Below, piece by piece: positions 49,595 through 59,953 of a stretch of 64,000 bases of DNA; position 1 is the stretch's first letter, and each line of letters opens with the position of its first letter. The stretch is from assembly GCF_002252625.1 (NCBI RefSeq), contig NZ_NQKW01000002.1, positions 62,001 to 126,000 on the forward strand, given 5' to 3'. Source of the stretch: Synechococcus sp. 1G10 (lineage in GTDB: Bacteria > Cyanobacteriota > Cyanobacteriia > PCC-6307 > Cyanobiaceae). The notes under the pieces are model-generated. The model did no database searches. It saw only the letters and a list, made by a program, of their open reading frames with translations, and had not been told where the DNA came from. The position numbers were made by a program, and so were the translations under genes.

Positions 49595-49991
49595 CCCCGC
49601 GGTGTATTCCTTCCTGGGTTTTCCCGGCTGGGGACCTGTTCATCTCTATCTTCCCCATCAGGGGGATCCGGCCGGGGCGGCCCTGAGGCTGGGCGCAGCC
49701 CTCGAGGCCTGCCAGGCCGATGGGAACGGTCCCGGCGGGCTGGTGGCCGGCTTTCTGCGCTGCCATCTCCAGGCTGAACCCCTGGGATCTCCGGAGTTTC
49801 GCCGTGATTGCCGCTACCGCTATCTGATCGTTTACAGGCCTCAGGGGCGCTGGGCGCTGCGGATCACTGTCTGGCGGCATCCGATCGCTGAGCAGGGCTG
49901 GCGGCGGCGGTGCGGACCGATCGAGCTGGACGGGTTCCTCAGGCGTTTCCATCCATGCCGGGGGACGCAGCGGCTGGCTTGGTCCGCCTGA
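49587..49991 (+). CDS. Hypothetical protein, 134 aa
   Basis: From ATG at 49587 (MDIPAVYSFLGFPGWGPVHLYLPHQGDPAGAA). A mixed alpha/beta soluble protein; GFLRCHLQAEPLGSPEFRRDCRYRYLIVYRPQGRWALRITVWRHPIAEQGWRRRCGPIELDGFLRRF looks like a folded domain rich in Arg and Trp. I do not recognise it. It overlaps the start of the divergent secreted-protein gene by 8 bp and the end of the convergent 69-aa gene by 53 bp. Confidence 0.6.
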   Translation: MDIPAVYSFLGFPGWGPVHLYLPHQGDPAGAALRLGAALEACQADGNGPGGLVAGFLRCHLQAEPLGSPEFRRDCRYRYLIVYRPQGRWALRITVWRHPIAEQGWRRRCGPIELDGFLRRFHPCRGTQRLAWSA

Positions 49992-50148
49992 GGTCGTGAA
50001 GGCCCTCCAGCTGGTTGTAGACCGCCAGCAGCTGCATGCGGATGTGATCGGTGTTCTCAAGCTTGGCCAGGTTGGCGAGGACCGCCTCGATCTGGTCCTT
50101 GCTGTCGATCAGCAACCGGCATTCACTGGTACCGGGTTCGTAACTCAT
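49939..50148 (-). CDS. Small hypothetical protein, 69 aa
   Basis: The sequence SYEPGTSECRLLIDSKDQIEAVLANLAKLENTDHIRMQLLAVYNQLEGLHDL is helical and regular, a plausible coiled-coil pair; the last 15 residues are weak and overlap the convergent gene. No family assigned. The gap 50149-50255 upstream holds nothing recognisable. Confidence 0.55.
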   Translation of the reverse strand: MSYEPGTSECRLLIDSKDQIEAVLANLAKLENTDHIRMQLLAVYNQLEGLHDLRRTKPAAASPGMDGNA

Positions 50149-50255
50149 GGGGACTCGCGGGTGGAAAGGAACGGAATGGCGTACGCCCTCTGCATCGTGA
50201 TGGCATCACCATCCAACGGAAAGGAAGGCGCTGATGCTGTTGGATCGGTTGCATT

Positions 50256-50507
50256 TCAACCGATGTCATCTGGTCCTGACAGGCTGCTGAGCTGACGGGG
50301 CATCAGCACCAGGAACAGCCACCACCACAGCAGCACGCCTGCCGCGAGCGGAACGGTAAGCCACCAGCGTCCGAGCCATAACCAGCTGCCGGTGATCATC
50401 AGCACACCGGTGAGCAGGATCGACCAGGGCTGGCACCACCAGGGTTTGAGCTGCCAGATCGACACCGCCCCTGGTGCTGGGGCGGTGTTGTCGGGGGCAT
50501 CGCTCAT
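50256..50507 (-). CDS. DUF6737-like membrane protein, 83 aa
   Basis: The motif SIWQLKPWWCQPWSILLTGVLMITGSW, then LTVPLAAGVLLWWWLFLVLMP, gives two TM helices and the invariant-looking KPWWCQPWS start that I associate with the cyanobacterial DUF6737 family. No function is known. It follows a small gene (50521-50763) on the same strand after 13 bp and is probably in the same transcript. Confidence 0.78.
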   Translation of the reverse strand: MSDAPDNTAPAPGAVSIWQLKPWWCQPWSILLTGVLMITGSWLWLGRWWLTVPLAAGVLLWWWLFLVLMPRQLSSLSGPDDIG

Positions 50508-50520
50508 CGGTTGAGGGGCA

Positions 50521-50763
50521 TCAGGAATGGAACAGCAGCACCAGACCCATGCGCAACTGGTGGAACTCCCGTTCCTCGCGGCTGAGATCCAGCCCTACAT
50601 CGAGCCCTTCCTTGAGGGCGGCCTCGTAGGGGGGGATGGAGGGTGCTGCACCAGCACGCCAGAGGGCGGCGATTCCCACGGGGGTGGCATGCCAGCTGAA
50701 GCATGGGGTGAGCCCGATCGAGGGTTCCTCGAGGGCGTCTTCAAGCAGGTCGCGGATCGGCAT
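50521..50763 (-). CDS. Small conserved hypothetical protein, 80 aa
   Basis: From ATG at 50763 (MPIRDLLEDALEEPSIGLTPCFSWHATPVGIAALWRAG); the frame is open to 50811 but MPIRDL is the better start. It is acidic near the N-terminus and helical near the C-terminus (LSREEREFHQLRMGLVLLF). No family is assigned. Divergent from the GT4 gene. Confidence 0.6.
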   Translation of the reverse strand: MPIRDLLEDALEEPSIGLTPCFSWHATPVGIAALWRAGAAPSIPPYEAALKEGLDVGLDLSREEREFHQLRMGLVLLFHS

Positions 50764-50866
50764 GGCTGACTGAGCTCCGTTCAGCATCCAGATCCAGGCC
50801 TGGGCACGCAATCAGCTGAGAGTTTTCGTGATGTGGTGGCGAGGGCGCGGGCCCTACCCTGCCGCC

Positions 50867-52078
50867 ATGTCAGGACTGCCCAGCCGGATCGCCCTCGTGC
50901 ATGAGTGGTTCACACCCCGCTCGGTGGGGGGCTCTGAACTGGTGGTGCAGCAGATCGATCGGCTGCTTGCTGCGGGTCGCCCCGCCGCCAGCCTCTTTGC
51001 CCTGGTGGATGGTGAAAGTGACCGGCCGGGCAGCTGGCTGCAGGGCCGGCGCATCCGGACCAGTTTCATCCAGCGCCTGCCCTGGGGGGTGAGCCATGTG
51101 CAGCACTACCTGCCGCTGCTGCCCCTGGCCATCGAGCAGCTGGATCTGGCCGGTTATCCCCTGGTGCTCAGCAGCAATCACCTGGTGGCCAAGGGGGTGC
51201 TCACCGACCCGGACCAGCTTCACATCAGCTATGTGCACACACCGGTCCGCTACGCCTGGGACCAGATGCAGGCTTACCTTGCCGGTTCCGCCATCGCCCG
51301 CGGACCCCTGGGACCGTGGTTGCGCTGGCAGCTGCATCAGCTGCGTCAGTGGGATGTGAGCAGCAGTGCCCGGGTCGACCATCTGCTGGCCAACTCCAGC
51401 TTCACGGCGCGGCGGATCTGGCGCTGCTGGCGCCGTTCCAGCCAGGTGCTGCATCCGCCGGTGGAGGTGGACCGCTTCCGCCCTGACCTGCCCCGGGAGG
51501 ACTTCTACCTCTCCCTCTGCCGCCTGGTGCCCTACAAGCGGGTGGATCTGGTGATCGAGGCCTGCAACCGCCTGGGGCTGCCCCTGCTGGTGGTGGGTGA
51601 CGGGCCGGAGCGGAGCCGCCTGCAGGCCCTGGCCGGCCCCACCGTGACCCTGCTGGGGGCTTGCTCTGCCGAGCGGGTGACTGATCTGATGGGGCGCTGC
51701 CGGGCCTATCTCTACGCCGGTCTGGAGGATTTCGGCATCGCCCCGGTGGAGGCCATGGCCGCGGGGGCTCCTGTGATCGGCCTGGGTCGGGGGGGGCTGC
51801 TCGATACGGTCCGCTGCCTGGCTTCAGGGACTTCCCATCCCACCGGCCTGCTGTTCGAGCAGCAGAGCGCCGCAGCCCTGGTCCAGGCGCTGGAGCATTT
51901 CGAGCAGGGACAGTTGTGGCACCGTCTGCCGCCGGAGCGCCAGCGCCAGTGGGCCGAGAGCTTCTCGCCTGAACGGTTCCGCCAGAGGCTGCAGGTGGTT
52001 CTGGAGCGTCGCTGGCAGGGGCATCAGAGGCGCCTGCGGCGCTGTGCCTCTGGGGTGAGTGACCGCGAAAGCTGGTGA
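50867..52078 (+). CDS. Glycosyltransferase, GT4 family
   Basis: 403 aa from ATG at 50867. GT-B fold: the N-terminal half has IALVHEWFTPRSVGGSELVVQQIDRLL and SYVHTPVRYAWDQMQAYL; the C-terminal half has LCRLVPYKRVDLVIEACNRLGLPLLVVGDGPERSRLQAL and the donor-binding EX7E-type segment AGLEDFGIAPVEAMAAGAPVIGLGRGG. It resembles mannosyl- and rhamnosyltransferases of exopolysaccharide or O-antigen synthesis. The sugar-phosphate transferase downstream supports a surface-polysaccharide role. Confidence 0.88.
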   Translation: MSGLPSRIALVHEWFTPRSVGGSELVVQQIDRLLAAGRPAASLFALVDGESDRPGSWLQGRRIRTSFIQRLPWGVSHVQHYLPLLPLAIEQLDLAGYPLVLSSNHLVAKGVLTDPDQLHISYVHTPVRYAWDQMQAYLAGSAIARGPLGPWLRWQLHQLRQWDVSSSARVDHLLANSSFTARRIWRCWRRSSQVLHPPVEVDRFRPDLPREDFYLSLCRLVPYKRVDLVIEACNRLGLPLLVVGDGPERSRLQALAGPTVTLLGACSAERVTDLMGRCRAYLYAGLEDFGIAPVEAMAAGAPVIGLGRGGLLDTVRCLASGTSHPTGLLFEQQSAAALVQALEHFEQGQLWHRLPPERQRQWAESFSPERFRQRLQVVLERRWQGHQRRLRRCASGVSDRESW

Positions 52079-52122
52079 TTGAACCAAACGATTTTTAGTA
52101 TTCCGACACCTCGGGGGCGTTG

Positions 52123-52881
52123 ATGTCCGGAACGTCACTCAGCGCTTACCAGGCCGCCGGTCCCGTTGCCCGGCCCTTGCACCTGGTCCCCCAGCCCGCG
52201 GTCGCTGATGCGATGCCACCCGCGGTGCCCACGGCCGAGCAGTTGATCCGGGCGCAGTCGAAGCGCTCCCGCGTCCTCAAGCGCAGTGGCGACATCGTCT
52301 TCTCCCTGGCGGTTCTGGCCCTGGGCAGTCCCCTGCTGCTGCTGCTGGCGGTAATAGTGAAGCTCAGCTCCCCCGGGCCGGTGTTCTATGTGCAGCGCCG
52401 GATCGGCCGGGGCTACAAGGGTTTCGGCTGCATCAAGTTCCGCACGATGCGCAAGGACGCCGACCGCATCCTCAAGACCCTGCTGGAGCAGTCGCCAGAA
52501 CTCAAGGCGGAGTTCAAAAAAGACTTCAAGCTCAAGGCCGACCCACGCATCACCCCGATCGGGCGCTTCCTGCGCCGCTCCAGTCTCGATGAGCTGCCCC
52601 AGTTCATCAACGTGCTGAAGGGTCAGATGAGCGTGGTCGGGCCGCGGCCGATCGTCTGGGACGAACTGGAGCGCTACGGCCGCCAGATGGATGAGGTGCT
52701 GGCGGTCCGTCCCGGACTCACCGGTCTCTGGCAGGTGTCGGGGCGCAACAACCTCAGCTACAAGGCCCGGGTCCAGCTCGATATCAGCTACGCCCGCCGC
52801 CGCACTGTCCAACTGGATCTGGCGATCATTCTGCGCACGGTGGGGGTAATCCTCTACCCGCGAGATCGCGGCGCCTACTGA
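52123..52881 (+). CDS. Undecaprenyl-phosphate sugar-phosphate transferase (WbaP/ExoY type)
   Basis: 252 aa from ATG at 52123; TTG at 52120 is adjacent. After a soluble N-terminus and one TM (about 58-78, DIVFSLAVLALGSPLLLLLAVIVKL) the bacterial sugar-transferase domain shows SSPGPVFYVQRRIGRGYKGFGCIKFRTM, DPRITPIGRFLRRSSLDELPQFINVLKGQMSVVGPRP, and RPGLTGLWQVSGRNNLSY, with the catalytic Asp-Glu in LDELPQ. It starts lipid-linked glycan assembly for exopolysaccharide. Its end overlaps cobD by 7 bp on the opposite strand. Confidence 0.93.
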   Translation: MSGTSLSAYQAAGPVARPLHLVPQPAVADAMPPAVPTAEQLIRAQSKRSRVLKRSGDIVFSLAVLALGSPLLLLLAVIVKLSSPGPVFYVQRRIGRGYKGFGCIKFRTMRKDADRILKTLLEQSPELKAEFKKDFKLKADPRITPIGRFLRRSSLDELPQFINVLKGQMSVVGPRPIVWDELERYGRQMDEVLAVRPGLTGLWQVSGRNNLSYKARVQLDISYARRRTVQLDLAIILRTVGVILYPRDRGAY

Positions 52882-53948
52882 GATCCTCCTGCCCAGCCCG
52901 CCAGCCCGCGCATCTGGCTCAGCCCAAGCAGGATGGGCAGGCTCAGGACCAGCCAGAGCCCCTCGAGCCGGGCGCTCAGTTTCATGATCCGGGCCACAGC
53001 AGCGGGATCGGCTGCGGAGTAACCCTCGCCGAGGATCGGTTTGGCCCTGGCCACCCCGCCGTAGTGGTTCACGCCCCCCAGCTGGACCTGGCCCGCCAGG
53101 GCAAAGGCCGCCATCGACACCCCGGCGTTGGGAGATGGATCGGCCCGCCCTAGGCGGAGGGCTTCCCGCCCCAGCTCAAGCCCCTGCCACAACCGGCCCA
53201 CGGCGGCTGGCAGCGTGAACGCCACCAGCCGGGCCGGGAACCAGGTGAGCAGGTCATCGAGGCGGGCACCGGCGGTGCCCAGCCAGCGCAGGCGGCCGCG
53301 GCGGTAGCCCAGCATGGAATCCAGGGTGCTGGCGGCCTTGAAGGCCCAGGCAAGGCTCAGGGGTCCCGGAGCCCCATCAGCCACTCCCAAGGACGCCCAG
53401 ATCCCAGCGCCCACCAGCATCCAGAGCAGGGGGCTGAACAGGCCGTCGACGGCGTTTTCAGCGGCAGTCTCCGCCGCCGCCCGCAGGATGGCCGACTCCG
53501 TCAGGCCGTCAACGTCGCGGCCCACGATCCAGCCCAAGCGTTCGCGGGCCTGCTCCAGGTCGCCGTCAGATAGGCCTGCCAGCACGCTCTCCACGGCCTG
53601 CTCAAGGCTGTGTCCGGCCAGGGCACTGGCGAGGCCGATCAGAAGCAGCGGCAACCCAAGCAGCGGAAGAGCAAAAGCCAGGTGCTCCACCGCCAGGCCT
53701 GCGGCGGCACTTCCCCCCACCAGCAGCAGGGTGATCAGCACCCCCCCCAGCCGCAGGGCAGCGGGCCGATCGCCCGCCCAGGTCTCCGCCGGGCTCCGCA
53801 GGCCGGTGATCACCCAGCCCATCACCTGCACCGGATGCAGCCAGCGGCGCGGGTCCCCCACCAGGCGATCGAGGCCACAGGCCAGGGCCACCAGCAGCCA
53901 GGTCCCCATTGCCGTTGTGGCGGTTGTGTCGAGGCTGGTGGCATTCAC
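52875..53948 (-). CDS. cobD: Cobalamin biosynthesis protein CobD/CbiB
   Basis: 357 aa from GTG at 53948, which overlaps the MFS stop (GTGA); ATG at 53909 gives 344 aa. An integral-membrane adenosylcobinamide-phosphate synthase-type protein that attaches aminopropanol in cobalamin or pseudocobalamin synthesis. Motifs are DRLVGDPRRWLHPVQVMGWVITGL, DLEQARERLGWIVGRDVDGLTESAILRAAAETAAENAVDGLFSPLLWM, AFKAASTLDSMLGYRRGRLRWLG, DDLLTWFPARL and PSPNAGVSMAAFALAGQVQLGGVNHYGG. Length is normal. Confidence 0.92.
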   Translation of the reverse strand: MNATSLDTTATTAMGTWLLVALACGLDRLVGDPRRWLHPVQVMGWVITGLRSPAETWAGDRPAALRLGGVLITLLLVGGSAAAGLAVEHLAFALPLLGLPLLLIGLASALAGHSLEQAVESVLAGLSDGDLEQARERLGWIVGRDVDGLTESAILRAAAETAAENAVDGLFSPLLWMLVGAGIWASLGVADGAPGPLSLAWAFKAASTLDSMLGYRRGRLRWLGTAGARLDDLLTWFPARLVAFTLPAAVGRLWQGLELGREALRLGRADPSPNAGVSMAAFALAGQVQLGGVNHYGGVARAKPILGEGYSAADPAAVARIMKLSARLEGLWLVLSLPILLGLSQMRGLAGWAGGSQ

Positions 53949-54970
53949 GCCTGTTGCAGGCTCCAGCGGCGATGCATCAGCAGGCCGGCGAGCACGAAGG
54001 CCGCCAGAACGATCGGCAGGGCACGCTCCAGACCCAGAACCTGACTGAGGGCTCCGATCGACAGGGTGCCCAGCAGGCCCCCCAGGACCCCCGAGCGCTC
54101 CAGCACCTGCCAGCGCACGGCCAGGTCCCCCGACGGGGCCAGAGCGTCGATCAGATGGCCATCGCTGGCGGCCGCCAGCAGGCCCATCGGCAGGAACAGC
54201 AGCACCGCCCCCCAGCCAGGCAGCGCCTGGGTGGCCGCCAGCACCAAGGCGATCAACAGATAGGGAAGCCCAGGCACCAGCCGGGGCTGCAGCGGTGTGG
54301 CCCCCAGGGCTCGCCCGAGCCCGTAGGCGGTCAGCACCATGCCGAAATCGAAGCAGTTGCCCGCGCCCACCTTGCGCACCCACAGCGCCAGCAGGGCGAA
54401 CAGGCTGCCGAACAGCACCCCCTGCAGGAGGCTGCGGAGCTCGAACCCACCCTTGCGAACCGGCACCGGCACCGGCGCTGAGGCCCAGGCCAGGGGCAAC
54501 AGGGGCAAGAGCAGCACCAGGGCGCTGGCGTACTGGGCGACGGCCTTGCCGATCGGGAACAGCGCGCCGGTGAGCAGGGTGCCGAGCAGCTGACCGAGGG
54601 ATCTCCCCTGGCGCTGCTGCTCCATCGCCACCCGTGAGCGGCTGAGCAGGATCTGCTGCAGGGGCAGGTGGCTCATCCTCCCCCCAAGGCCGAACAGAAG
54701 CACCGCCAGCAGCGGCCAGAACACCGAAGGTCCGGTGAGTCTGACGCTCACCGCCAGCAGCAGCAGCGCGCCGGCCAACTGCAGGCCGTATCCCTCCCTG
54801 GCCTTCAGGGGCAGGGGAAGCAGTGCCGGCAAGGCTCCGAGCGCGGGGAGCAGGCTGTTGACCAGCGGCGAGGGACTGAGCCCGCTTACCAGCCAGCCGG
54901 TGGAGGCCACCGTGAGGGCTCCACCGGCCTGGGCACTGCCCCAGGCCAAGGAGGGAAGCACGCCGCTCAT
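53945..54970 (-). CDS. MFS-like membrane transporter
   Basis: 341 aa from ATG at 54970 (MSGVLPSLAWGSAQAGG); the frame is open to 55105 but that part has no fold support. About ten hydrophobic segments are arranged in two halves with a cytoplasmic loop near 160 (SRSRVAMEQQRQGRSLGQLLG) that resembles MFS loop motifs. The protein is short for MFS, and no typical motif A is complete. Its stop overlaps the cobD start, so they are one transcript; a cobalamin-related substrate is possible but unproven. Confidence 0.7.
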   Translation of the reverse strand: MSGVLPSLAWGSAQAGGALTVASTGWLVSGLSPSPLVNSLLPALGALPALLPLPLKAREGYGLQLAGALLLLAVSVRLTGPSVFWPLLAVLLFGLGGRMSHLPLQQILLSRSRVAMEQQRQGRSLGQLLGTLLTGALFPIGKAVAQYASALVLLLPLLPLAWASAPVPVPVRKGGFELRSLLQGVLFGSLFALLALWVRKVGAGNCFDFGMVLTAYGLGRALGATPLQPRLVPGLPYLLIALVLAATQALPGWGAVLLFLPMGLLAAASDGHLIDALAPSGDLAVRWQVLERSGVLGGLLGTLSIGALSQVLGLERALPIVLAAFVLAGLLMHRRWSLQQA

Positions 54971-55034
54971 GACATCAGACAAGCGATACCTGTTTGCCCC
55001 TTGGCGAAGATCTAGGCCGCCTATTGAGCCGTGA

Positions 55035-56060
<1,026 letters not shown>

Positions 56061-56080
56061 TTACGGTCGCGCCTGACCGC

Positions 56081-56683
56081 TCAGGCTTCGCCGGGGTGGG
56101 AGATCACCCGGTCGATCAGGCCGTAGTCCTTGGCCTCAGCAGCGCTCAGGAAGTAATCGCGGTCGGTGTCCTTGGTCACCTTCTCAAGGCTCTGACCACA
56201 CATGTCGGCCAGGCTCTGGTTGAGCATGTCCTTGATGCGCAGGATCTCGCGGGCCTCGATCTCGATGTCGCTGGCCTGGCGCTGGCTGGTGCCGCCCAGA
56301 GGCTGGTGAATCATGATCCGCGCGTGCGGCAGGGCCAGGCGCTTGCCCTTGGTGCCCGCAGCCAGCAGGAAGGCACCCATGCTGGCCGCCAGCCCCACAC
56401 AGATGGTGATCACATCCGACTTGACGTACTGGATCGTGTCGTAGATCGCCAGCCCGGCCGTGACCGATCCGCCCGGAGAATTGATGTAGAGATAGATCGG
56501 CTTGCTGCTGTCGTCGGAATCGAGGTACAGCATCTGGGCGACAAGGCTGTTGGCGACGCTGTCGTTTACCTCAGAGCCGAGGAAGAGGATGCGCTCCACG
56601 CCGAGGCGGGTGTAGATGTCGACCCAGCGCTCGTACTGGCTGCCGGGCAGGCGATAGGGAACGCTGGGGGTGCCGATGGGCAT
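56081..56683 (-). CDS. clpP3: ATP-dependent Clp protease proteolytic subunit, active
   Basis: 200 aa. The catalytic triad is in place: Ser in [17 protein letters not shown] (Ser101), His in [14 protein letters not shown] (His126) and Asp in KDTDRDYF (171-178). In cyanobacteria ClpP3 mixes with the inactive ClpR to make a heptameric core that works with ClpC. The next gene upstream is clpR, 82 bp away on the same strand, which supports that assignment; the number 3 is by this context. Confidence 0.93.
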   Translation of the reverse strand: MPIGTPSVPYRLPGSQYERWVDIYTRLGVERILFLGSEVNDSVANSLVAQMLYLDSDDSSKPIYLYINSPGGSVTAGLAIYDTIQYVKSDVITICVGLAASMGAFLLAAGTKGKRLALPHARIMIHQPLGGTSQRQASDIEIEAREILRIKDMLNQSLADMCGQSLEKVTKDTDRDYFLSAAEAKDYGLIDRVISHPGEA

Positions 56684-56765
56684 GGCGGTGGGTGTGAAAC
56701 GGGATGTTGACGAATGAAAGACGAGCCGCGAACTGGCTTGGATCAGCGAGCTCAGCGGGCCTGAT

Positions 56766-57440
56766 TCAGACCGAGCCGGCCAGGGGGACCGGCAGAGGCT
56801 TCTGGCTGGTGAGGATCCGGTCGATCAGTCCGTACTCCAGCGCTTCCCTGGGCGTTAGGTAGGTCATGCGGTCGGAGTCCTTCGAGAGCTGCTCCACACT
56901 GCGCCCGGTGTTGTCGGAGAGCATCTCCAGCATGACCCTCTTGTTGTGCAGGACTTCCTGGGCGCGAATCTGAATGTCGCTGGCCTGGCCGCGGGCTCCG
57001 GAGCGGGGCTGGTGCAGCACGATCGAAGCGTGGGGGAGGGCGGCACGGTGACCCTTGGTACCCGCCGAGAGAATCATGGCGGCCGTGCCCATGGCCTGGC
57101 CGATGCAGATGGTGTGCACCGGTGGCTTCACGTACCGGATCGTGTCGCAGATGGCGAAGGCCTCGGTTTCGAAGCCGATGGCATCGCCTGAATACCAGCT
57201 GGTGCCGGTGGAGTTGATGTAGAAGAAGATCGGCTTCTCGGGATTGTCGAATTCGAGATAGAGGAGCTGGGCAATGATCAGCTCCGTCACATCGATCCCC
57301 ATCTGACGCTTGGCTTCGTCGTCGGAGAAGAGGGGCAGACCGAGGTACACGATCCTCTCCTTCAGCATCAGCGACGGCAGATCGGGCGGCGGTGTGCGCA
57401 TCACGGCGGAATCGCCGTAGTAAGGGGCCGACACCGACAT
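56766..57440 (-). CDS. clpR: Non-catalytic Clp protease subunit ClpR
   Basis: 224 aa. The ClpP fold is intact ([51 protein letters not shown]), but where active subunits read ASMG this one reads AMGT: the catalytic Ser is replaced by Gly (residue 118). His143 remains. This is the defining feature of cyanobacterial ClpR, a structural partner of ClpP3. It lies immediately upstream of clpP3 and is divergent in orientation only from genes beyond 58727. Confidence 0.95.
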   Translation of the reverse strand: MSVSAPYYGDSAVMRTPPPDLPSLMLKERIVYLGLPLFSDDEAKRQMGIDVTELIIAQLLYLEFDNPEKPIFFYINSTGTSWYSGDAIGFETEAFAICDTIRYVKPPVHTICIGQAMGTAAMILSAGTKGHRAALPHASIVLHQPRSGARGQASDIQIRAQEVLHNKRVMLEMLSDNTGRSVEQLSKDSDRMTYLTPREALEYGLIDRILTSQKPLPVPLAGSV

Positions 57441-57472
57441 CTGGAAACGCTCTACAGGGCCTGAAGTGGAGC

Positions 57473-58585
57473 CTAGCGGGGGCCAGCCGGCTGCTGGACC
57501 TGGGCGGGCTGTTTCGGCCCCTCCTGGTCGCAGCGGGCGAAAACCATGCGCCCAGCAGGGGTCTGGAGGGCGCCGGTCACGGTCACGGGCAGCCGCTGGC
57601 CGATGCGGGCCCGGGCGGATTCCACCACCACCATGGTGCCGTCCTCCAGGTAACCCACGCCCTGATTGGCCTCCTTGCCCTCGCGAACGATCTTGAGCTG
57701 CAGGGCGTCACCGGGCTGCACCTCGGGCCGCAGGGCGATCACCAGGGCGCTCAGGTTCATCACCTTGAGGGCCTGCACCTCAGCCACCTTGGCCAGGTTG
57801 TAGTCGGCTGTCAGCAGGGTGCCGCCGGTGTCGGCGGTGAGCTTGAGCAGCTTGTCGTCGGCGCCGTTGCCCTCGTAGCGGGTGCTGTTCACCACCAGGC
57901 GGCGGCCATAGGTTTCACGCAGGGCCGCCAGCAGGTTCAGGCCGCGCCGACCCTTGCCACGCTTCTCGGCATTGCCCGAATCGGCCAGCTGCTGCAGCTC
58001 ATCGATCACAGCCTGGGCCACGATCACCTGGCCTTCCAGCAGTCCCGACTCCAGCAGGCCGCGGATTCGTCCGTCGATGATCACGCTGGTATCAAGAATC
58101 TTGGCGGTGGCCGGCTGCAGAACCCCGTCGGCGACCAGCAGCGCCTCGGTGCTGGAAGGGTTGAACAGTCGCAGCAGTGTGCGCCCGTGAACCTCGGCGA
58201 GGTTGTAACCCAACACACCGAAGAACACGTTGCTCAACACCGCCGCCAGCGGCTTCACGAAAATCACTTCCCAGGGCAGCGGCAGCAGCAGGATCGGTGC
58301 CAGCAGCAGGTTGGCCACCAGCAGACCCAGGATCAGCCCCACCGCGCGGCTCACCAGAAGATCGGTGGGCATCGAGCGCACCTGACGCATCAGGCGCCGC
58401 CGCAGCAGCTGGAAGAAGAATCCGGCCAGCAGCCCGAAGAAGGCCCCGAAGCCGCCCAGCACCCAGCGCAGGCCCTCGAGGTTGGTCACCTCGATCAGCA
58501 GGTTCTCCGGCAGCAGATCCACCCCCAGCCAGCCGGTGGCTGCGCCGGAGATCAGGAACAGCAGCAGGATGATCGGGTCCACCAT
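57473..58585 (-). CDS. PIN/TRAM-domain membrane ribonuclease-like protein
   Basis: 370 aa. Four N-terminal TM segments (about 4-20, 40-60, 82-104 and 107-130) precede a PIN domain: KILDTSVIIDGRI (first Asp), IVAQAVIDELQQLAD (Glu) and GADDKLLKLTADTGGTLLTADYNLAK with further Asp, so the four acidic metal ligands look present. A TRAM domain (GYLEDGTMVVVESARARIGQRLPVTVTG) closes the protein. It is like B. subtilis YacL. It starts 32 bp from the clpR end on the same strand and is divergent from hemW. Confidence 0.85.
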   Translation of the reverse strand: MVDPIILLLFLISGAATGWLGVDLLPENLLIEVTNLEGLRWVLGGFGAFFGLLAGFFFQLLRRRLMRQVRSMPTDLLVSRAVGLILGLLVANLLLAPILLLPLPWEVIFVKPLAAVLSNVFFGVLGYNLAEVHGRTLLRLFNPSSTEALLVADGVLQPATAKILDTSVIIDGRIRGLLESGLLEGQVIVAQAVIDELQQLADSGNAEKRGKGRRGLNLLAALRETYGRRLVVNSTRYEGNGADDKLLKLTADTGGTLLTADYNLAKVAEVQALKVMNLSALVIALRPEVQPGDALQLKIVREGKEANQGVGYLEDGTMVVVESARARIGQRLPVTVTGALQTPAGRMVFARCDQEGPKQPAQVQQPAGPR

Positions 58586-58726
58586 GAATGGGTTGTGTAC
58601 TGCCTGGGACCGGGAACTCGCAGCATGGCTGATCCCACTCCATCTGGCTGGGAAAGGTATCCGTACATTTGCCTACGGACATGTGGCGAAACCTGAAGGC
58701 GACCGCGCCCAAGTCCACGCCAGCCC

Positions 58727-59953
58727 GTGACCGCACCCCGCGCCGCCTACCTCCACATCCCCTTCTGCCAACGCAGGTGCCTCTACTGCGATTTCGCGGT
58801 GGTGCCACTGGGGGACCATGCCGACGGGGCCAATTCCGGCTCGATCGCCGCCTATCTGCCCCTGCTGCAGGCTGAGATCGCCGCCAGCCCGAACCCTGCG
58901 CCGCTCTCCACCGTCTACATCGGAGGTGGCACCCCCTCGCTGCTCACTCCCCGGCAGATGGAGGGGGTTCTCGATGGCCTGCGGCAGCGATTCGGCTTCG
59001 CCCCCGGGGCTGAGATCACCCTGGAGATGGATCCGGCCAGCTTTGATCGTCCGCGGCTGGAGGGGATGCTGGCTCTGGGCATCAATCGGGTGAGTCTGGG
59101 GGGACAGAGTTTCGATGACGGGGTGCTGGAGCGACTGGGGCGCCGCCATCGCCGCCAGGACCTGCTCCAGGCCGCCGGCTGGCTGCGCGAGGCCCTGGCC
59201 GCCGGTGATCTGGCCAGCTGGAGTCTGGATCTGATCCAGGGGCTTCCCGAGCAGGATCTGTCCCACTGGCGGCAGCAGCTGCTGCAGGCCCTGGAACTGG
59301 GGCCGCCCCATCTCTCCGTCTACGACCTGATCGTGGAGCCCGGCACCGTGTTCGAGCGCCTGCAGCAGCGCGGGCAGCTGCCCCTGCCGGATCCGGATCT
59401 GGGGGCCGACCTGATGGACCTCACCGGGGAGCAGCTGCGCAGCGCCGGCTACGGCCGCTACGAGATTTCCAACTACGCCCTGCCGGGGCATGCCTCCCGT
59501 CACAACCGCGTTTACTGGAGCGGGGCCGGTTGGTGGGGTTTCGGCCTGGGGGCCACGTCGGCTCCTTACGGACAGCGCCTGGCCAGGCCCCGCACCCGTG
59601 AGGCCTATGCCGCCTGGCTGCAGAGCAGAGCGGCCAGCCCGCCGGCAGGGCGGCCGCCGTTCGATGAGTGGCTGATGGTGGGTCTGCGCCGGCGCGAAGG
59701 GGTGAACCTGGAGCGGCTCGCCCGGGCCGCGGGTCTGAGTACCGCTGGCTGTGCGTCGTTGCATGCCTCGATGGCCCCCTGGCGCGAGCGTGGCCTGCTG
59801 CTGGTGGAGGGACGGCGCTGGCGGCTGGCGGATCCCCGGGGGCTGGCTCTCAGCAATGCGGTGCTGAGGGAGCTGCTGGCCTGGTGGGATGACCATCAAC
59901 CTCAAGAGGTGCCTCTGCCTCTGGCCGGGTCGCCGATTGCAGCCAGCCCCTGA
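58727..59953 (+). CDS. hemW: Radical SAM heme chaperone HemW
   Basis: 408 aa from GTG at 58727. The radical SAM cluster motif is [12 protein letters not shown] (Cys-x3-Cys-x2-Cys), followed by [45 protein letters not shown] and [20 protein letters not shown]. HemW proteins resemble HemN but lack coproporphyrinogen oxidase activity and transfer heme to proteins. This differs from the HemN part of the fusion at 1-1627, which has the extra Cys after the cluster motif. The last 104 bp overlap the convergent panB gene. Confidence 0.9.
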   Translation: MTAPRAAYLHIPFCQRRCLYCDFAVVPLGDHADGANSGSIAAYLPLLQAEIAASPNPAPLSTVYIGGGTPSLLTPRQMEGVLDGLRQRFGFAPGAEITLEMDPASFDRPRLEGMLALGINRVSLGGQSFDDGVLERLGRRHRRQDLLQAAGWLREALAAGDLASWSLDLIQGLPEQDLSHWRQQLLQALELGPPHLSVYDLIVEPGTVFERLQQRGQLPLPDPDLGADLMDLTGEQLRSAGYGRYEISNYALPGHASRHNRVYWSGAGWWGFGLGATSAPYGQRLARPRTREAYAAWLQSRAASPPAGRPPFDEWLMVGLRRREGVNLERLARAAGLSTAGCASLHASMAPWRERGLLLVEGRRWRLADPRGLALSNAVLRELLAWWDDHQPQEVPLPLAGSPIAASP

